Shown piece after piece: positions 41,572 through 50,284 of a DNA stretch of 64,000 nt. This stretch comes from CAYPNF01 sp964411985. GTDB taxonomy: Bacteria; Verrucomicrobiota; Verrucomicrobiia; Limisphaerales; J093. Position 1 is the first letter of the stretch; the number at the start of each line of letters is the position of its first letter. The stretch is taken from NCBI GenBank assembly GCA_964411985.1, contig CAYPNF010000031.1:37065-101064 (forward strand). Reading direction: 5' to 3'. Both the position numbers and the translations under genes were made by a program. The notes under the pieces were generated by a model. That model was not told the DNA's origin and searched no databases. It saw nothing but the letters and a program-made list of their open reading frames with translations.

Positions 41572-43101
41572 ATGCCAAGCGCTCGCAAACATGCGTTGAC
41601 CTCGCCCGCAGGTGTCTGCGTCTGGACACTCCTTTGGCTCCAGGCCAGTGCCATGGGCGATCCGGGAGAAGTCCATTGGAATCAGTTTCGTGGTCCCAAC
41701 GGCCAAGGGGTTGCCGCAGTGGCTCGAGTCCCCGCACGGTTCGGCCCGGAGACGAACTTAGCCTGGAAACTCCCGGTACCCCCGGGCCAGTCGTCCCCGA
41801 TCCTCTGGGAAGATCGGCTTTTCCTGACCGCATCGGATCCGGCTGACCGAAAAAGACTCCTTACCCTCGCGGTGGATCGCAAAAGAGGGAGAGTTCTCTG
41901 GCAAAAAGGGGTCCAGGTTGACAAGGAGGGCAACTTCCATGAGTTAAACAACCCTGCTTCCTCCACTCCCGTCGCGGACGAGAAACAGGTTTATGCCTAC
42001 TTTGGGACCTATGGTCTCATCTGCTACAACCACGCGGGGGAACGAATCTGGGAGCGGAAGATCGATACTCCTCCCAGCAAGTATGGGATGGCAACTTCGC
42101 CAATTCTTTACGCGGACACCGTGATCATGGTCTTGGATGGCGATAACGGCACCTCACGCCTCCTGGTAATCAAACGGGATACTGGCGAAACGGCCTGGGA
42201 ACAGCCGCGATCCCTGTTCAAAGCCGGTTGGTCCACGCCGATGATCTTCCAGCACAACGGCGTGGAGGAACTTGTTGTATTGGGTTCCAAACGCCTCACC
42301 GCCTACCACCCGTCCACCGGTGAGGAGTTTTGGTGGACGGGCGGTTTTCCGGAGGAGACGGTTGGTATCCCAGTCACAGGCGATGGGCTCCTTTTTGCCG
42401 GTGCCGCAGCGTTAGGGGGACGCGGAGACGATAACTTGGATGCCGCCGCGACTTGGAGGACCACCGTCGCGGAGTTTGACCGCAACCAGGACAACCAAAT
42501 CCAACGGGAGGAAATGACCCAGGGATTTGCTTTCATTCAACGCCCCGAATTGCCAAAGGACAGTCCGGGGTACGGGCTACCCGTGCGGGACATGGATTCT
42601 TTGCTCAAGATTTTTGATAAAGATAAGAACGGCATCATCACAGAAGGGGAGTGGATGAAAACGATGGCTGATTTCGCTGGGTTCAGTCAGCCAAACCTGA
42701 TGGCGATTCGTCCTGGAGCGAAACAAGACGCCCGCAAATCGCATGTGGCGTGGGAACTCCGTCGCGGTATTCCAGAGGTACCTTCCCTCCTTTATTGCCA
42801 AGGCAAACTCTATCTACTGCGGGACGGCGGCCTGCTGACTTGCCTCAGGGCTTCGACTGGCACGGAACTCTTTCGCGAGCGAATCGGCGCGACGGGTCAG
42901 TACATCGCCAGCCCGATCGTGGTGGGCGACAAGCTGATCGCAGCCTCGGTTCCGGGCGTGGTGACCGTGATTCAGGTGGGTGACGAGTTGAAGGTTCTGG
43001 CGCAAAACGACTTCAAAGAGCGGATCTTCGCCACTCCCGCTGTGGCCGAAAACAAAGTCTACCTTCGGACCGAAGGCCATTTGTATTGTTTGGGCGAGTA
43101 A
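41572..43101 (+). CDS. PQQ-like beta-propeller protein with inserted EF-hands
   Basis: A 509-residue protein with a signal-like N-terminus and the start of a PQQ-type propeller: HWNQFRGPNGQGVAAVARVP. Blades are visible as QSSPILWEDRLFLTA, VYAYFGTYGLICYNHAGERI, GMATSPILYADTVIMVLDG and YIASPIVVGDKLIAAS. Near residues 305-365 two EF-hand loops interrupt the propeller: DRNQDNQIQREE and DKDKNGIITEGE, both with proper calcium ligands. Calcium may therefore shape or gate this protein. These propellers are usually not true PQQ dehydrogenases; the family is common in Verrucomicrobia. The ATG at 41572 is preferred over the GTG at 41557. The next gene is a paralogue 20 bases downstream. Confidence 0.85.
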   Translation: MPSARKHALTSPAGVCVWTLLWLQASAMGDPGEVHWNQFRGPNGQGVAAVARVPARFGPETNLAWKLPVPPGQSSPILWEDRLFLTASDPADRKRLLTLAVDRKRGRVLWQKGVQVDKEGNFHELNNPASSTPVADEKQVYAYFGTYGLICYNHAGERIWERKIDTPPSKYGMATSPILYADTVIMVLDGDNGTSRLLVIKRDTGETAWEQPRSLFKAGWSTPMIFQHNGVEELVVLGSKRLTAYHPSTGEEFWWTGGFPEETVGIPVTGDGLLFAGAAALGGRGDDNLDAAATWRTTVAEFDRNQDNQIQREEMTQGFAFIQRPELPKDSPGYGLPVRDMDSLLKIFDKDKNGIITEGEWMKTMADFAGFSQPNLMAIRPGAKQDARKSHVAWELRRGIPEVPSLLYCQGKLYLLRDGGLLTCLRASTGTELFRERIGATGQYIASPIVVGDKLIAASVPGVVTVIQVGDELKVLAQNDFKERIFATPAVAENKVYLRTEGHLYCLGE

Positions 43102-43121
43102 ACTACACTCAGGAGACAACT

Positions 43122-44492
43122 ATGAAAACGAGTAGCCTTGTCGTCTCGCTGATCTTTCTTGCCCTGTCAGGTCCTTCGAAGGCAGCGGCACCCGCAGACT
43201 CCAACTGGCCTCAGTTCCGCGGGCCGAAGGCGGCCGGCATCAGCATGAACCCGGGCCTGCCCGACAAGTGGTCCGCAACGGAAAACGTCTCGTGGAAGAC
43301 GGACCTCCCCGGCCGGAGTTGGTCTTCCCCCATCGTGTGGGGGAACCGCGTATTCCTCACGGCCGTGGTGAACTCGGGGGAGTCTGAGCCGCCCAAGAAG
43401 GGATTGTACTTTGGCGGAGAGCGGCCGGATCCTCCCAAGTCGGAGCACCAATGGAAAGTGATGTGCCTGAACCTCACCACCGGCAAACTGGAGTGGGAAA
43501 GGACGGTCCACCAAGGCTCGCCGCAAACGCCGATCCACCTCAAGAGCAGCTATGGCGCGGAGACCCCCGTGACGGACGGGCAAAGGGTCTACGCCTATTT
43601 TGGGGGCCTAGGTGTGTTTGCTTTGAGTCTCGACGGCAAAGAAGCTTGGTCCAAGCGTCTGGAGCCCCGCAAGATGCGCTACGGTTGGGGCACAGCCTCT
43701 TCGCCCGCGTTGCAGGGTGAGCGTCTCATCATCGTAAACGACAATGAGGAGCAGGCCGAGGTACTGGCCTTGGATACCCAAACTGGCAAAGAGCTCTGGC
43801 GCGTGGACCGTGACGAGAAGAGCAACTGGGCCACACCCTTCCTTTGGCAAAACCCCCAACGCACCGAACTTATCACCTGCGGCAGCCGCGCGGTGCGAAG
43901 TTATGACCTGGACGGCAAGTTGCTTTGGTCTTTGCAAGGCATGTCCAGCATCGCGATCCCAACCCCGTTTACAGGGGACGGACTGCTCTTCGTCACCTCG
44001 GGTTACGTGGGAGACAAGGTCCGCCCACTCTACGCCATCCGTCCTGGAGCCACCGGGGACATCAGCCTCAAGCCGGAGCAGACCAGCAACGAGTTCATCG
44101 CCTGGTCGGATCCCGTGGGCGGCCCTTACAATCCTTCTCCCCTGTTCTACGAGGGGCGCATCTACGTGCTCTACGATCGAGGCCTGGTGAGTTGCCTCGA
44201 CGCAAAGACCGGCAAGGTCCTCTACGATCGAGAGCGTTTGCCGGAGGGTTTTGCCTTCACCAGTTCGCCATGGGCAGCTGGGGGGCGAATCTTCTGCCTG
44301 AACGAAAGCGGGGTCTGCTATGTACTTCGCGCCGGTGACAAGTTCGAACTACTGCACACCAACAAGTTAGCCGACGACGACATGTGCATGGCCACCCCTG
44401 CGCTTGCTGCCGATCGGCTTCTCCTCCGCACCGCCGCACGGCTCTATTGTTTCCAGACGCAAGGAGGCCCGACGTCTATTGGCAAGCCCTAG
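43122..44492 (+). CDS. PQQ-like beta-propeller secreted protein
   Basis: A 456-residue paralogue of the upstream protein, without the EF-hand insert. AGGAGA before the ATG at 43122 fixes the start, giving a signal peptide (MKTSSLVVSLIFLALSG, cut near KAA-AP). It opens NWPQFRGPKAAGISMNPGLP. Blades include RSWSSPIVWGNRVFLTAVV, QRVYAYFGGLGVFALSLDGK, GTASSPALQGERLIIVNDN and RIYVLYDRGLVSCLDAKTGK. It probably works in the periplasm or outside as a binding or scaffolding propeller. A two-gene operon with the EF-hand version is likely. Confidence 0.88.
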   Translation: MKTSSLVVSLIFLALSGPSKAAAPADSNWPQFRGPKAAGISMNPGLPDKWSATENVSWKTDLPGRSWSSPIVWGNRVFLTAVVNSGESEPPKKGLYFGGERPDPPKSEHQWKVMCLNLTTGKLEWERTVHQGSPQTPIHLKSSYGAETPVTDGQRVYAYFGGLGVFALSLDGKEAWSKRLEPRKMRYGWGTASSPALQGERLIIVNDNEEQAEVLALDTQTGKELWRVDRDEKSNWATPFLWQNPQRTELITCGSRAVRSYDLDGKLLWSLQGMSSIAIPTPFTGDGLLFVTSGYVGDKVRPLYAIRPGATGDISLKPEQTSNEFIAWSDPVGGPYNPSPLFYEGRIYVLYDRGLVSCLDAKTGKVLYDRERLPEGFAFTSSPWAAGGRIFCLNESGVCYVLRAGDKFELLHTNKLADDDMCMATPALAADRLLLRTAARLYCFQTQGGPTSIGKP

Positions 44493-44553
44493 ATGGTGGG
44501 GAATCACCCGCGGGGACTGCATTACTCTTACGACGACGGAGCCTTCAGATCCA

Positions 44554-45942
44554 TCAAGGCATCTCTTTGACGCGAATTCTCCTATACTCCATCTGGCCGC
44601 GATCCCCCTCCAACCCGATGGGCCCGGTGGCTGGCAGCTTCAGGGCCAATTCCAGCACCTCGCCGTTGCACAAACAGTGCGCCACACCGTCCTGGACGGT
44701 TACTTCCATTTCGTTCCAGTCCTGCGGCTTGTATCGCTTCAGAGCCTTGTACGGTCCAGCAAGCCAGTAGTCCCGGCATTGGAGTTGCGGCTTTCGAATG
44801 AAGACGCCGCTGTCGGCGTTGGGGGTCGCCCGAAACTCCAATCTGAGGATGAAGTTGTTCGGGAACTCCTTCGTGGTCCAGAGCTGCTGGATGCGATTAC
44901 CCTCCGCGGGCGTGGTCACGATCAACCGGCCGTTCTTGGCCACGTACCGTCCATCATTGCTCTGAGTCTGCCCATCAAAGGAGACCGCCTCCGCGATCAA
45001 AGGCCAGGCAGTGGCCCCCGGTTCACCCCGTTGCCAACGCTTGGCAGCTTCCATGTCCTCCGGCGGGGTGGGTCGGAAACCCCAACCGGTTAGGTCGCGG
45101 CCGTTAAATAGGCTCACAAAACCCGGCTCCGGGACGTACTCGTAGGGAGTCGTTTCGAGAAAACCAAGGGTGCCAAGAATCGGGCGCAGCCCTGCTGCCC
45201 ACCTCGCGTAGCCGGCCAGGTTCAGGTGAAGCAGGTCCGGAAACTCCTCCGGCTTGGCATTCCCTTGGGGATCACTGAACAGCGTCCAGGTCTCCACAAG
45301 CGTCACACGCTTATTCCCCTTCACCGCCGCCCGGTAAAGCTTGTTGATCTGCTTAATCTTCTCGGCCGGGCGTTTCATCGTCTCCGAGCTGGGAAACACC
45401 TCGCAAAGCACGATGGGCATGGCCGGATTGGACTGTTCTAAAGCGGCAAGGATCAACTTCAGGTTCCCAGCGATCGTCTCGGGCTCGGCTTGTTCCTCCA
45501 GATCGTTGGTACCGATGAGCAGTACCACCGCCTCCGGATGCAACGCCAATACGTCTTCCTGCAATCGGATGAGCACTCCACGGGTCGTGTCACCGCTCAT
45601 ACCACGGTTGGCGATCCTCACTCCCGGAAAGTAGCTGGTAAAGTCGTCCCCCCACCCTTGCGTGATGGAGTCCCCCAGCAGAACCACGCTGTGCTGGTCC
45701 TGTTGCGCGCGCGCAGCCCAAGCGGTCCGGCGCTCCTTCCAGAGCTGGCGGAACCAGTCATAGCGGCGGATGGGACCGGCCCCGGGCAAGCCGTCATCCG
45801 TGGCAGGAATCTCGAAGCGCGTCGCAGCCGAGGGTGCCTGGCCCTGGCCCGACAAAGGCGTGGACAAGGCCACACCGAGGAGTGCGCCAAACAACAGGGC
45901 CTGCCATGCTCTAGCGTTCGTGGACAAACTTGGGATCATCAT
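44554..45942 (-). CDS. Secreted SGNH hydrolase fused to a DUF1080 domain
   Basis: A 462-residue two-domain secreted enzyme. After the signal (ALLFGALLGVALSTP) an SGNH/GDSL esterase domain runs to about 265: S92 in VVLLGDSITQGWG, the block NRGMSGDTTRG, IGTNDLEEQAEPETI, and the Asp/His pair in FPDLLHLNLAGYARW. From about 275 to the end is a DUF1080 (3-keto-disaccharide hydrolase) domain: FVSLFNGRDLTGWGF, FILRLEFRATPNADSGVFIR and DWNEMEVTVQDGVAHCLCNG. The first domain likely removes acetyl groups from glycans; the second binds or cleaves modified disaccharides. The gene is convergent with the PQQ-like pair. Confidence 0.88.
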   Translation of the reverse strand: MMIPSLSTNARAWQALLFGALLGVALSTPLSGQGQAPSAATRFEIPATDDGLPGAGPIRRYDWFRQLWKERRTAWAARAQQDQHSVVLLGDSITQGWGDDFTSYFPGVRIANRGMSGDTTRGVLIRLQEDVLALHPEAVVLLIGTNDLEEQAEPETIAGNLKLILAALEQSNPAMPIVLCEVFPSSETMKRPAEKIKQINKLYRAAVKGNKRVTLVETWTLFSDPQGNAKPEEFPDLLHLNLAGYARWAAGLRPILGTLGFLETTPYEYVPEPGFVSLFNGRDLTGWGFRPTPPEDMEAAKRWQRGEPGATAWPLIAEAVSFDGQTQSNDGRYVAKNGRLIVTTPAEGNRIQQLWTTKEFPNNFILRLEFRATPNADSGVFIRKPQLQCRDYWLAGPYKALKRYKPQDWNEMEVTVQDGVAHCLCNGEVLELALKLPATGPIGLEGDRGQMEYRRIRVKEMP

Positions 45943-46015
45943 GCCCGTCGCTCATAACGACGATTCACCCCGATGTCAAGCTGCAGGGTCATCGGACCGG
46001 CCCTGCGCGAATTCC

Positions 46016-47491
46016 TCAAGGCACCCGCAAGGGTGGGCGGTGAACCCGCAGGGCACGAATGGGTACATTCTCACTGCTGGTGATCTCCAGCACATGCCTG
46101 GCATTCGCGAGGCTCTGCGCAATTGACACGACCGTTTCACTCGCAGCGTTGGTTGTTGCCGGGACGACGAGCCGGTCTACGAAACGTGGCACAACGCTCC
46201 ACTTGATCGTAAACCGGTCCGGCACCGGCTTGATACCCGCCAGGCTAAGTGCATACGACACATTCCAGTCTTCAGGCGCAATCACCACTCGACCAGACTT
46301 GGAAACGAACTTCTGGTTGCTTCGGCCCTCTCCGTCCGGGCCCGTAACCGAGCCCGCAAGCCCGAAGGAGAAAGGCTTGTCATCTGCGGGGCCCCTGCGC
46401 ACTTCGAGGGTCCAATCCTCCAACACCAACGGCTCTTCCGAGCTGATCGGAGCCAAGACGGGCCATTTGACCGGCCACTTGCCTTCGGGAGTCGTCACGG
46501 CACGGGTGAAACCATAAAGCTCGGGAAACCCTGAGGGTTTCCGTCCATCAATCAGCAACGTGGCAGGCGCGGCAGTGCGAGGCGTGCAGACAGCATCAAC
46601 CCGGTTTCCTTCGAACTCCAAGCGCAACTTACCATCCACCCACCGAAGGTCTTTGCCAACTTCGTAGGTCTTGACCCAGCTCTCAGCGGGCGAGGGGCCA
46701 AGCTTCGGATCGTACCGAAGGTAAGCCTTGACACATTCCGCCATGAACCATTCGCCGTGTTCGTTGAGGTGCACGCTATCGCGCAGGAGTGCTTTGGGTT
46801 CCAGTTGATTCTCCTGAAGATAGGCCTTCCATAAGCTCCGTTGGTCACAAAGCTCGGCACTGTGCTTCTTCGCAACGAAGGGCAGCCAGTTGTGATTCAT
46901 GAAGGCATCCCAATGCTGGCCGGCTGGGGGGAGTTTCGCGGGATCCGTCTCCTCGGCAAAATCCGCCGTCTTGGTAACGTGGTCGTTTTGCATCAGGATC
47001 TCCGCAGTAGTCCGCTCACGCACCCGTCGGATGATGTCTTCATATTTGTCGTGCGCCCCGTAGACGTGGAAGATGAGTAAATCCGGCTGGAACGGATAAA
47101 GGTCCGTTTCCGCAGTCTTCACGAGCATCTGCGACGCAAACCCGCCCAGGGCTCGGTTTTCGATCACCAGATCGGCGTGCGGGAAGCGTCGGCGCAGATC
47201 TTCCTCGACCAGTTTGGCCCATTTCTGCTCAGTGATGGACTGGCCGTAGAAGAGAATCCGCACCGTGTTCCGGTGTTGGGGGGTGCTCGTAGCGAGAAGC
47301 CTCATGGTTCGCTGGATGTTCTTGCCCCACTGAGACGAGTCAGGAAAGCGGGGTGGCGGATAGGAAGAGGCTTCTGTAACGGCAGGAGCGCAGCAGGCCA
47401 AGGTTAGGCCCGCGAAGGCCAAGGCCGCGTAGTGGAGAAGAAGATGGCCCCGGTTCAGTGCTAACTTGGATTGGCTTGAGATCATGTCCAT
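46016..47491 (-). CDS. SGNH/GDSL hydrolase-like lipoprotein
   Basis: A 491-residue exported protein. The hydrophobic N-terminal segment ends in LTLACCAP, a possible lipobox. The SGNH pattern is present: RILFYGQSITEQKWAKLVEE with the likely nucleophile Ser, ENRALGGFASQML, DLLIFHVYGAHDKYE, and DSVHLNEHGEWFMAE with the Asp/His pair. The last 200 residues form a beta-rich domain that starts with RWVDGKLRLEFEGNRVDAVC and ends VLEITSSENVPIRALRVHRP. Such proteins often deacetylate plant polysaccharides. It follows the divergent metallopeptidase-like gene and precedes the SGNH-DUF1080 gene on the same strand. Confidence 0.82.
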   Translation of the reverse strand: MDMISSQSKLALNRGHLLLHYAALAFAGLTLACCAPAVTEASSYPPPRFPDSSQWGKNIQRTMRLLATSTPQHRNTVRILFYGQSITEQKWAKLVEEDLRRRFPHADLVIENRALGGFASQMLVKTAETDLYPFQPDLLIFHVYGAHDKYEDIIRRVRERTTAEILMQNDHVTKTADFAEETDPAKLPPAGQHWDAFMNHNWLPFVAKKHSAELCDQRSLWKAYLQENQLEPKALLRDSVHLNEHGEWFMAECVKAYLRYDPKLGPSPAESWVKTYEVGKDLRWVDGKLRLEFEGNRVDAVCTPRTAAPATLLIDGRKPSGFPELYGFTRAVTTPEGKWPVKWPVLAPISSEEPLVLEDWTLEVRRGPADDKPFSFGLAGSVTGPDGEGRSNQKFVSKSGRVVIAPEDWNVSYALSLAGIKPVPDRFTIKWSVVPRFVDRLVVPATTNAASETVVSIAQSLANARHVLEITSSENVPIRALRVHRPPLRVP

Positions 47492-47648
47492 TCAATGCTC
47501 CGTGAATATCTCATATCAGACGCACAACCAGCCCGCAAATTCGAAGTGTTGTCATAAGCAAGCGGTCCAATGCTTCTCCTGTGACTCCACCCCGAGTCAA
47601 AAGGACCGGGCGCCCTAACTCTGCTTCCTGAATCCAGACTGCCCTGGA

Positions 47649-47671
47649 AACAACTTCCGAAGTTGTTTTTT
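47649..47671 (+). terminator. Intrinsic terminator in the leader of the metallopeptidase-like gene
   Basis: AACAACTTC, one base, GAAGTTGTT, then six T in total: a good plus-strand terminator. Its T-run ends 28 bases before the ATG at 47700. No plus-strand gene lies between 44492 and this point, so it sits in the 5' leader and may act as an attenuator. On the minus strand its T-run is only three bases. Confidence 0.6.
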
Positions 47672-47699
47672 GCACGGTCCTCAGGTTGAATCGCCAACG

Positions 47700-49145
47700 A
47701 TGCAACGATCTATGTCTGCCTGGACCCTCTGTATCGCCATTCTGGTCATGGGCTGGATCTCCCCCTCAGTACTTACGGAGGAAAAGCCTACCATTCACGC
47801 TGTGTCCGACCTCGGGCATCAGTTTACGTTTTACGCCGATGGCCGGTTCCACACGCAGTACCTGCCGGGCCAACCCCTCGCCACCAGTTGGGGCGCTTTG
47901 TATCGCTTCGATTTATCCAACGCCAATCTCCTGCTCTTGCTGGGCTGCGACTCGCACCTTGAGTATTCGACAGAGGATCTCAACGCCATCACGAACTTCC
48001 TGCACCAGGGCGGAGGGGTGGTGTTGCTCGGCTCAGCCGGTGACAAACCCCAGAACGCTCTGGCTCGCAATCTTGGCTGTACCTTCGAGAAACCGAGCCA
48101 AAAGCCTCTTCGGCCGACTTCCTCTCCCGTTACCGGGGAAATTGTGGGCGGTGGCGATACCCTCAACCTGAGCGAGGCCCTGGCCTGGCAAACCCTCATC
48201 CAGGATGCCGAAGGCGCACCCTTGTTGGCGCGACGAAAGGTTGGCAAAGGCACCCTGTTAATCGGCGCGCGCGGGCTTGCCGGTCAGAACCCGAATGCCA
48301 GCGACAACATCAACGCGGCCTGGTGGCAGCCGCTGCTGGTGGAGACGGCCGCAGGCAAGAAAGTGGACCCCAGTAAACCGTTTCGGAGTCGGGGCTTCGG
48401 GGAATTGGAGCACACCGATGACCTAGGCCAGATCAAGCTGCACTACAGCGATTACCTCAAACCCTACGCAAAGGCCATGGCGGACATCTATCTCCGCTGC
48501 CGACCCGTGATCGAGAAGCGCATGGGGGTGCCTCTTTCGGAAGGGATGGCATCCGAAATCGGGCTGCTTGCCACCGGAGGAGGAGGTTTCTCCTCAGGCC
48601 ACATGCTCGGCTTGGCCGTGTTCTGGGGGGACTTTCCCACCCGCGAGGACAGCATGATCGAGTTCATCACCCATGAATCGGTCCATTCCTGGGTATTGCC
48701 CTTCGCCGAAATCTGGAATGAACCGATCGCCACGTACGTGGGCAACCTGGTGATGATCGACATGGGCCACGAGGCCGAGGCCCAGAGACGCATCGAAAGC
48801 ACCATCAAACGGGCCTCCCGCATCGATCCCACGATGAAACTCTACGATCTCGACGGCAAAGGCCCCGCCGACGCAAAAAAGCTCGAGGGTGGCGAAGCCA
48901 ATAACATCCATTGGGGTAAGACCTACTGGATCCTCGAGCAATTGCGTCAAGAACGGCCTGAGATCGTCTCGCTCTATTTCCAGGCCAAACGACGCCTGGC
49001 AACCGCCAGTACCATCAAGAAGTACGACGCCCATGTCACGGTGGCACTGCTCAGCGTCGCGATGAAGCGCGACCTCTTTCCGTGGTTCCGCGAGCACGGT
49101 ATCGATGTCGATGCGGCCAAGTCTCCGATTCCTCTCAGCCTGTAG
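47700..49145 (+). CDS. Secreted metallopeptidase-like protein (HESVH motif) with amidotransferase-like N-terminal domain
   Basis: A 481-residue secreted protein (signal: TLCIAILVMGWISPSVL). Residues about 35-215 resemble the ThuA/DUF4350-like class I amidotransferase fold (LLLLLGCDSHLEYSTEDLNA, FLHQGGGVVLLGSAGD), without an obvious catalytic triad. The second half has a zinc-peptidase motif, ITHESVHSWVLPFAE (H325, E326, H329), followed by WNEPIATYVGNL, where a Glu could be the third ligand as in gluzincins. Later text (GKTYWILEQLRQERPEIVSL) is helical. The exact peptidase family is not certain; it may be of the peptidase-MA type. A terminator-like hairpin sits in its leader. Confidence 0.72.
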   Translation: MQRSMSAWTLCIAILVMGWISPSVLTEEKPTIHAVSDLGHQFTFYADGRFHTQYLPGQPLATSWGALYRFDLSNANLLLLLGCDSHLEYSTEDLNAITNFLHQGGGVVLLGSAGDKPQNALARNLGCTFEKPSQKPLRPTSSPVTGEIVGGGDTLNLSEALAWQTLIQDAEGAPLLARRKVGKGTLLIGARGLAGQNPNASDNINAAWWQPLLVETAAGKKVDPSKPFRSRGFGELEHTDDLGQIKLHYSDYLKPYAKAMADIYLRCRPVIEKRMGVPLSEGMASEIGLLATGGGGFSSGHMLGLAVFWGDFPTREDSMIEFITHESVHSWVLPFAEIWNEPIATYVGNLVMIDMGHEAEAQRRIESTIKRASRIDPTMKLYDLDGKGPADAKKLEGGEANNIHWGKTYWILEQLRQERPEIVSLYFQAKRRLATASTIKKYDAHVTVALLSVAMKRDLFPWFREHGIDVDAAKSPIPLSL

Positions 49146-49187
49146 ACGGGATTCCGTTCCTCGTAATTGTTTCATACTCTCCAAACC

Positions 49188-50186
49188 ATGCAAACCTTCA
49201 AACGCCTCCTCAGTATTTCCTGCGTGCTGTGCCTCCTCGCTCAGCTTGCCGTAGCTGCCCCAGCTCCCAAACAAAAGATCCTCTTCGACTGTGATCTCGC
49301 GGGGGACGTGGACGACGCCTTCGCCTTGGGGCTGATTCTGGCCAGCCCGGAGTTCGAAGTGCTGGGCATTATCATGGACCACGGAAACACCCCCGGTCGC
49401 GCGAAAGTAGCTTGCCGCCTGCTCTACGAGCTCGGTCTGGAGCATATCCCGGTCATCGTGGGGCGGGCCACCCCAAGCGTCGTTGGTGAGGACAAGAATC
49501 TGGCAGGCCCTTCCAACCAGTTCATCTGGGGTCAAGGCTTCGAGAAGGTGAAACCGAAGGACACGAACGCCGCTGATTTCATCATCCAGAGCCTGCGCAA
49601 GCAGCCGAACGAGGTAATCCTCTTCACTGTAGGCCCGGTATGCAACATCCAGGACGTGATCGCGAAGGACCCCGGCGCTCTCAAGCTGGCCAAGCGCGTT
49701 GTCTCGATGTTCGGTTCTTTCTACATGGGATACGACGGCGGACCCGTTCCGGCAGCGGAGTGGAATGTGCGCGCGGACGTCGGGGCGGCCAAGGCCTTCC
49801 TGAATGCAGGAGGCAACCCGGTGCTGGCCGGACTCGACGTCACCACGTTCGTGAAGCTCAAAGAAGACCAACGCTCGCGCCTGCTTTACCGAAAATCCCC
49901 GCTGACCGATTCCCTCTGCGGCCTCTATACGCTCTGGCGCTATGAGGACTATGCAAAGCCCGACCCCACTCTCTTCGACGCGGTCGCAGTGGGCATGGTT
50001 CTCTGGCCGGAACTGTTCACGACACGCAAAGCCCACGTGAAAGTGGTAGACGGTGGGTATACCGTCCTCGATGAAACCCAACCGCCCAACTGCGAGATCG
50101 GAATGACCATTCAGACCGACGAGTTTATCCGGCGCATGATGGACCGGCTCCTGAAGCAGAACCTGATGCGGCAACCAACACCATGA
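49188..50186 (+). CDS. Exported nucleoside hydrolase
   Basis: A 332-residue inosine-uridine preferring nucleoside hydrolase, which splits the N-glycosidic bond of ribonucleosides. The ATG at 49188 gives a signal peptide (LLSISCVLCLLAQLAVA), so it acts outside the cytosol. The calcium site is present: FDCDLAGDVDDAFAL (D34, D36, D40, D42/D43). Other marks are LFTVGPVCNIQDVI, the AEWNVRADVGAA block and the C-terminal PTLFDAVAVGMVLW, where the usual catalytic-site His before Asp is replaced by Phe. The last codons overlap a possible upstream start of the next gene, hinting at one operon. Confidence 0.9.
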   Translation: MQTFKRLLSISCVLCLLAQLAVAAPAPKQKILFDCDLAGDVDDAFALGLILASPEFEVLGIIMDHGNTPGRAKVACRLLYELGLEHIPVIVGRATPSVVGEDKNLAGPSNQFIWGQGFEKVKPKDTNAADFIIQSLRKQPNEVILFTVGPVCNIQDVIAKDPGALKLAKRVVSMFGSFYMGYDGGPVPAAEWNVRADVGAAKAFLNAGGNPVLAGLDVTTFVKLKEDQRSRLLYRKSPLTDSLCGLYTLWRYEDYAKPDPTLFDAVAVGMVLWPELFTTRKAHVKVVDGGYTVLDETQPPNCEIGMTIQTDEFIRRMMDRLLKQNLMRQPTP

Positions 50187-50284
50187 GCTTGGCGGAGGAA
50201 CACCCCTCAAGACTGCGTGGGAGGTCGGGCAAACGACTCCCGGCTCCCCAACCGGTCCGCTCAAGGCCTCCGAGGTGCTCTTTT

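Noticed and set aside
48594..50264. 556-codon minus-strand frame
   Set aside because: Antisense to the metallopeptidase-like and nucleoside hydrolase genes, both of which have strong motifs.
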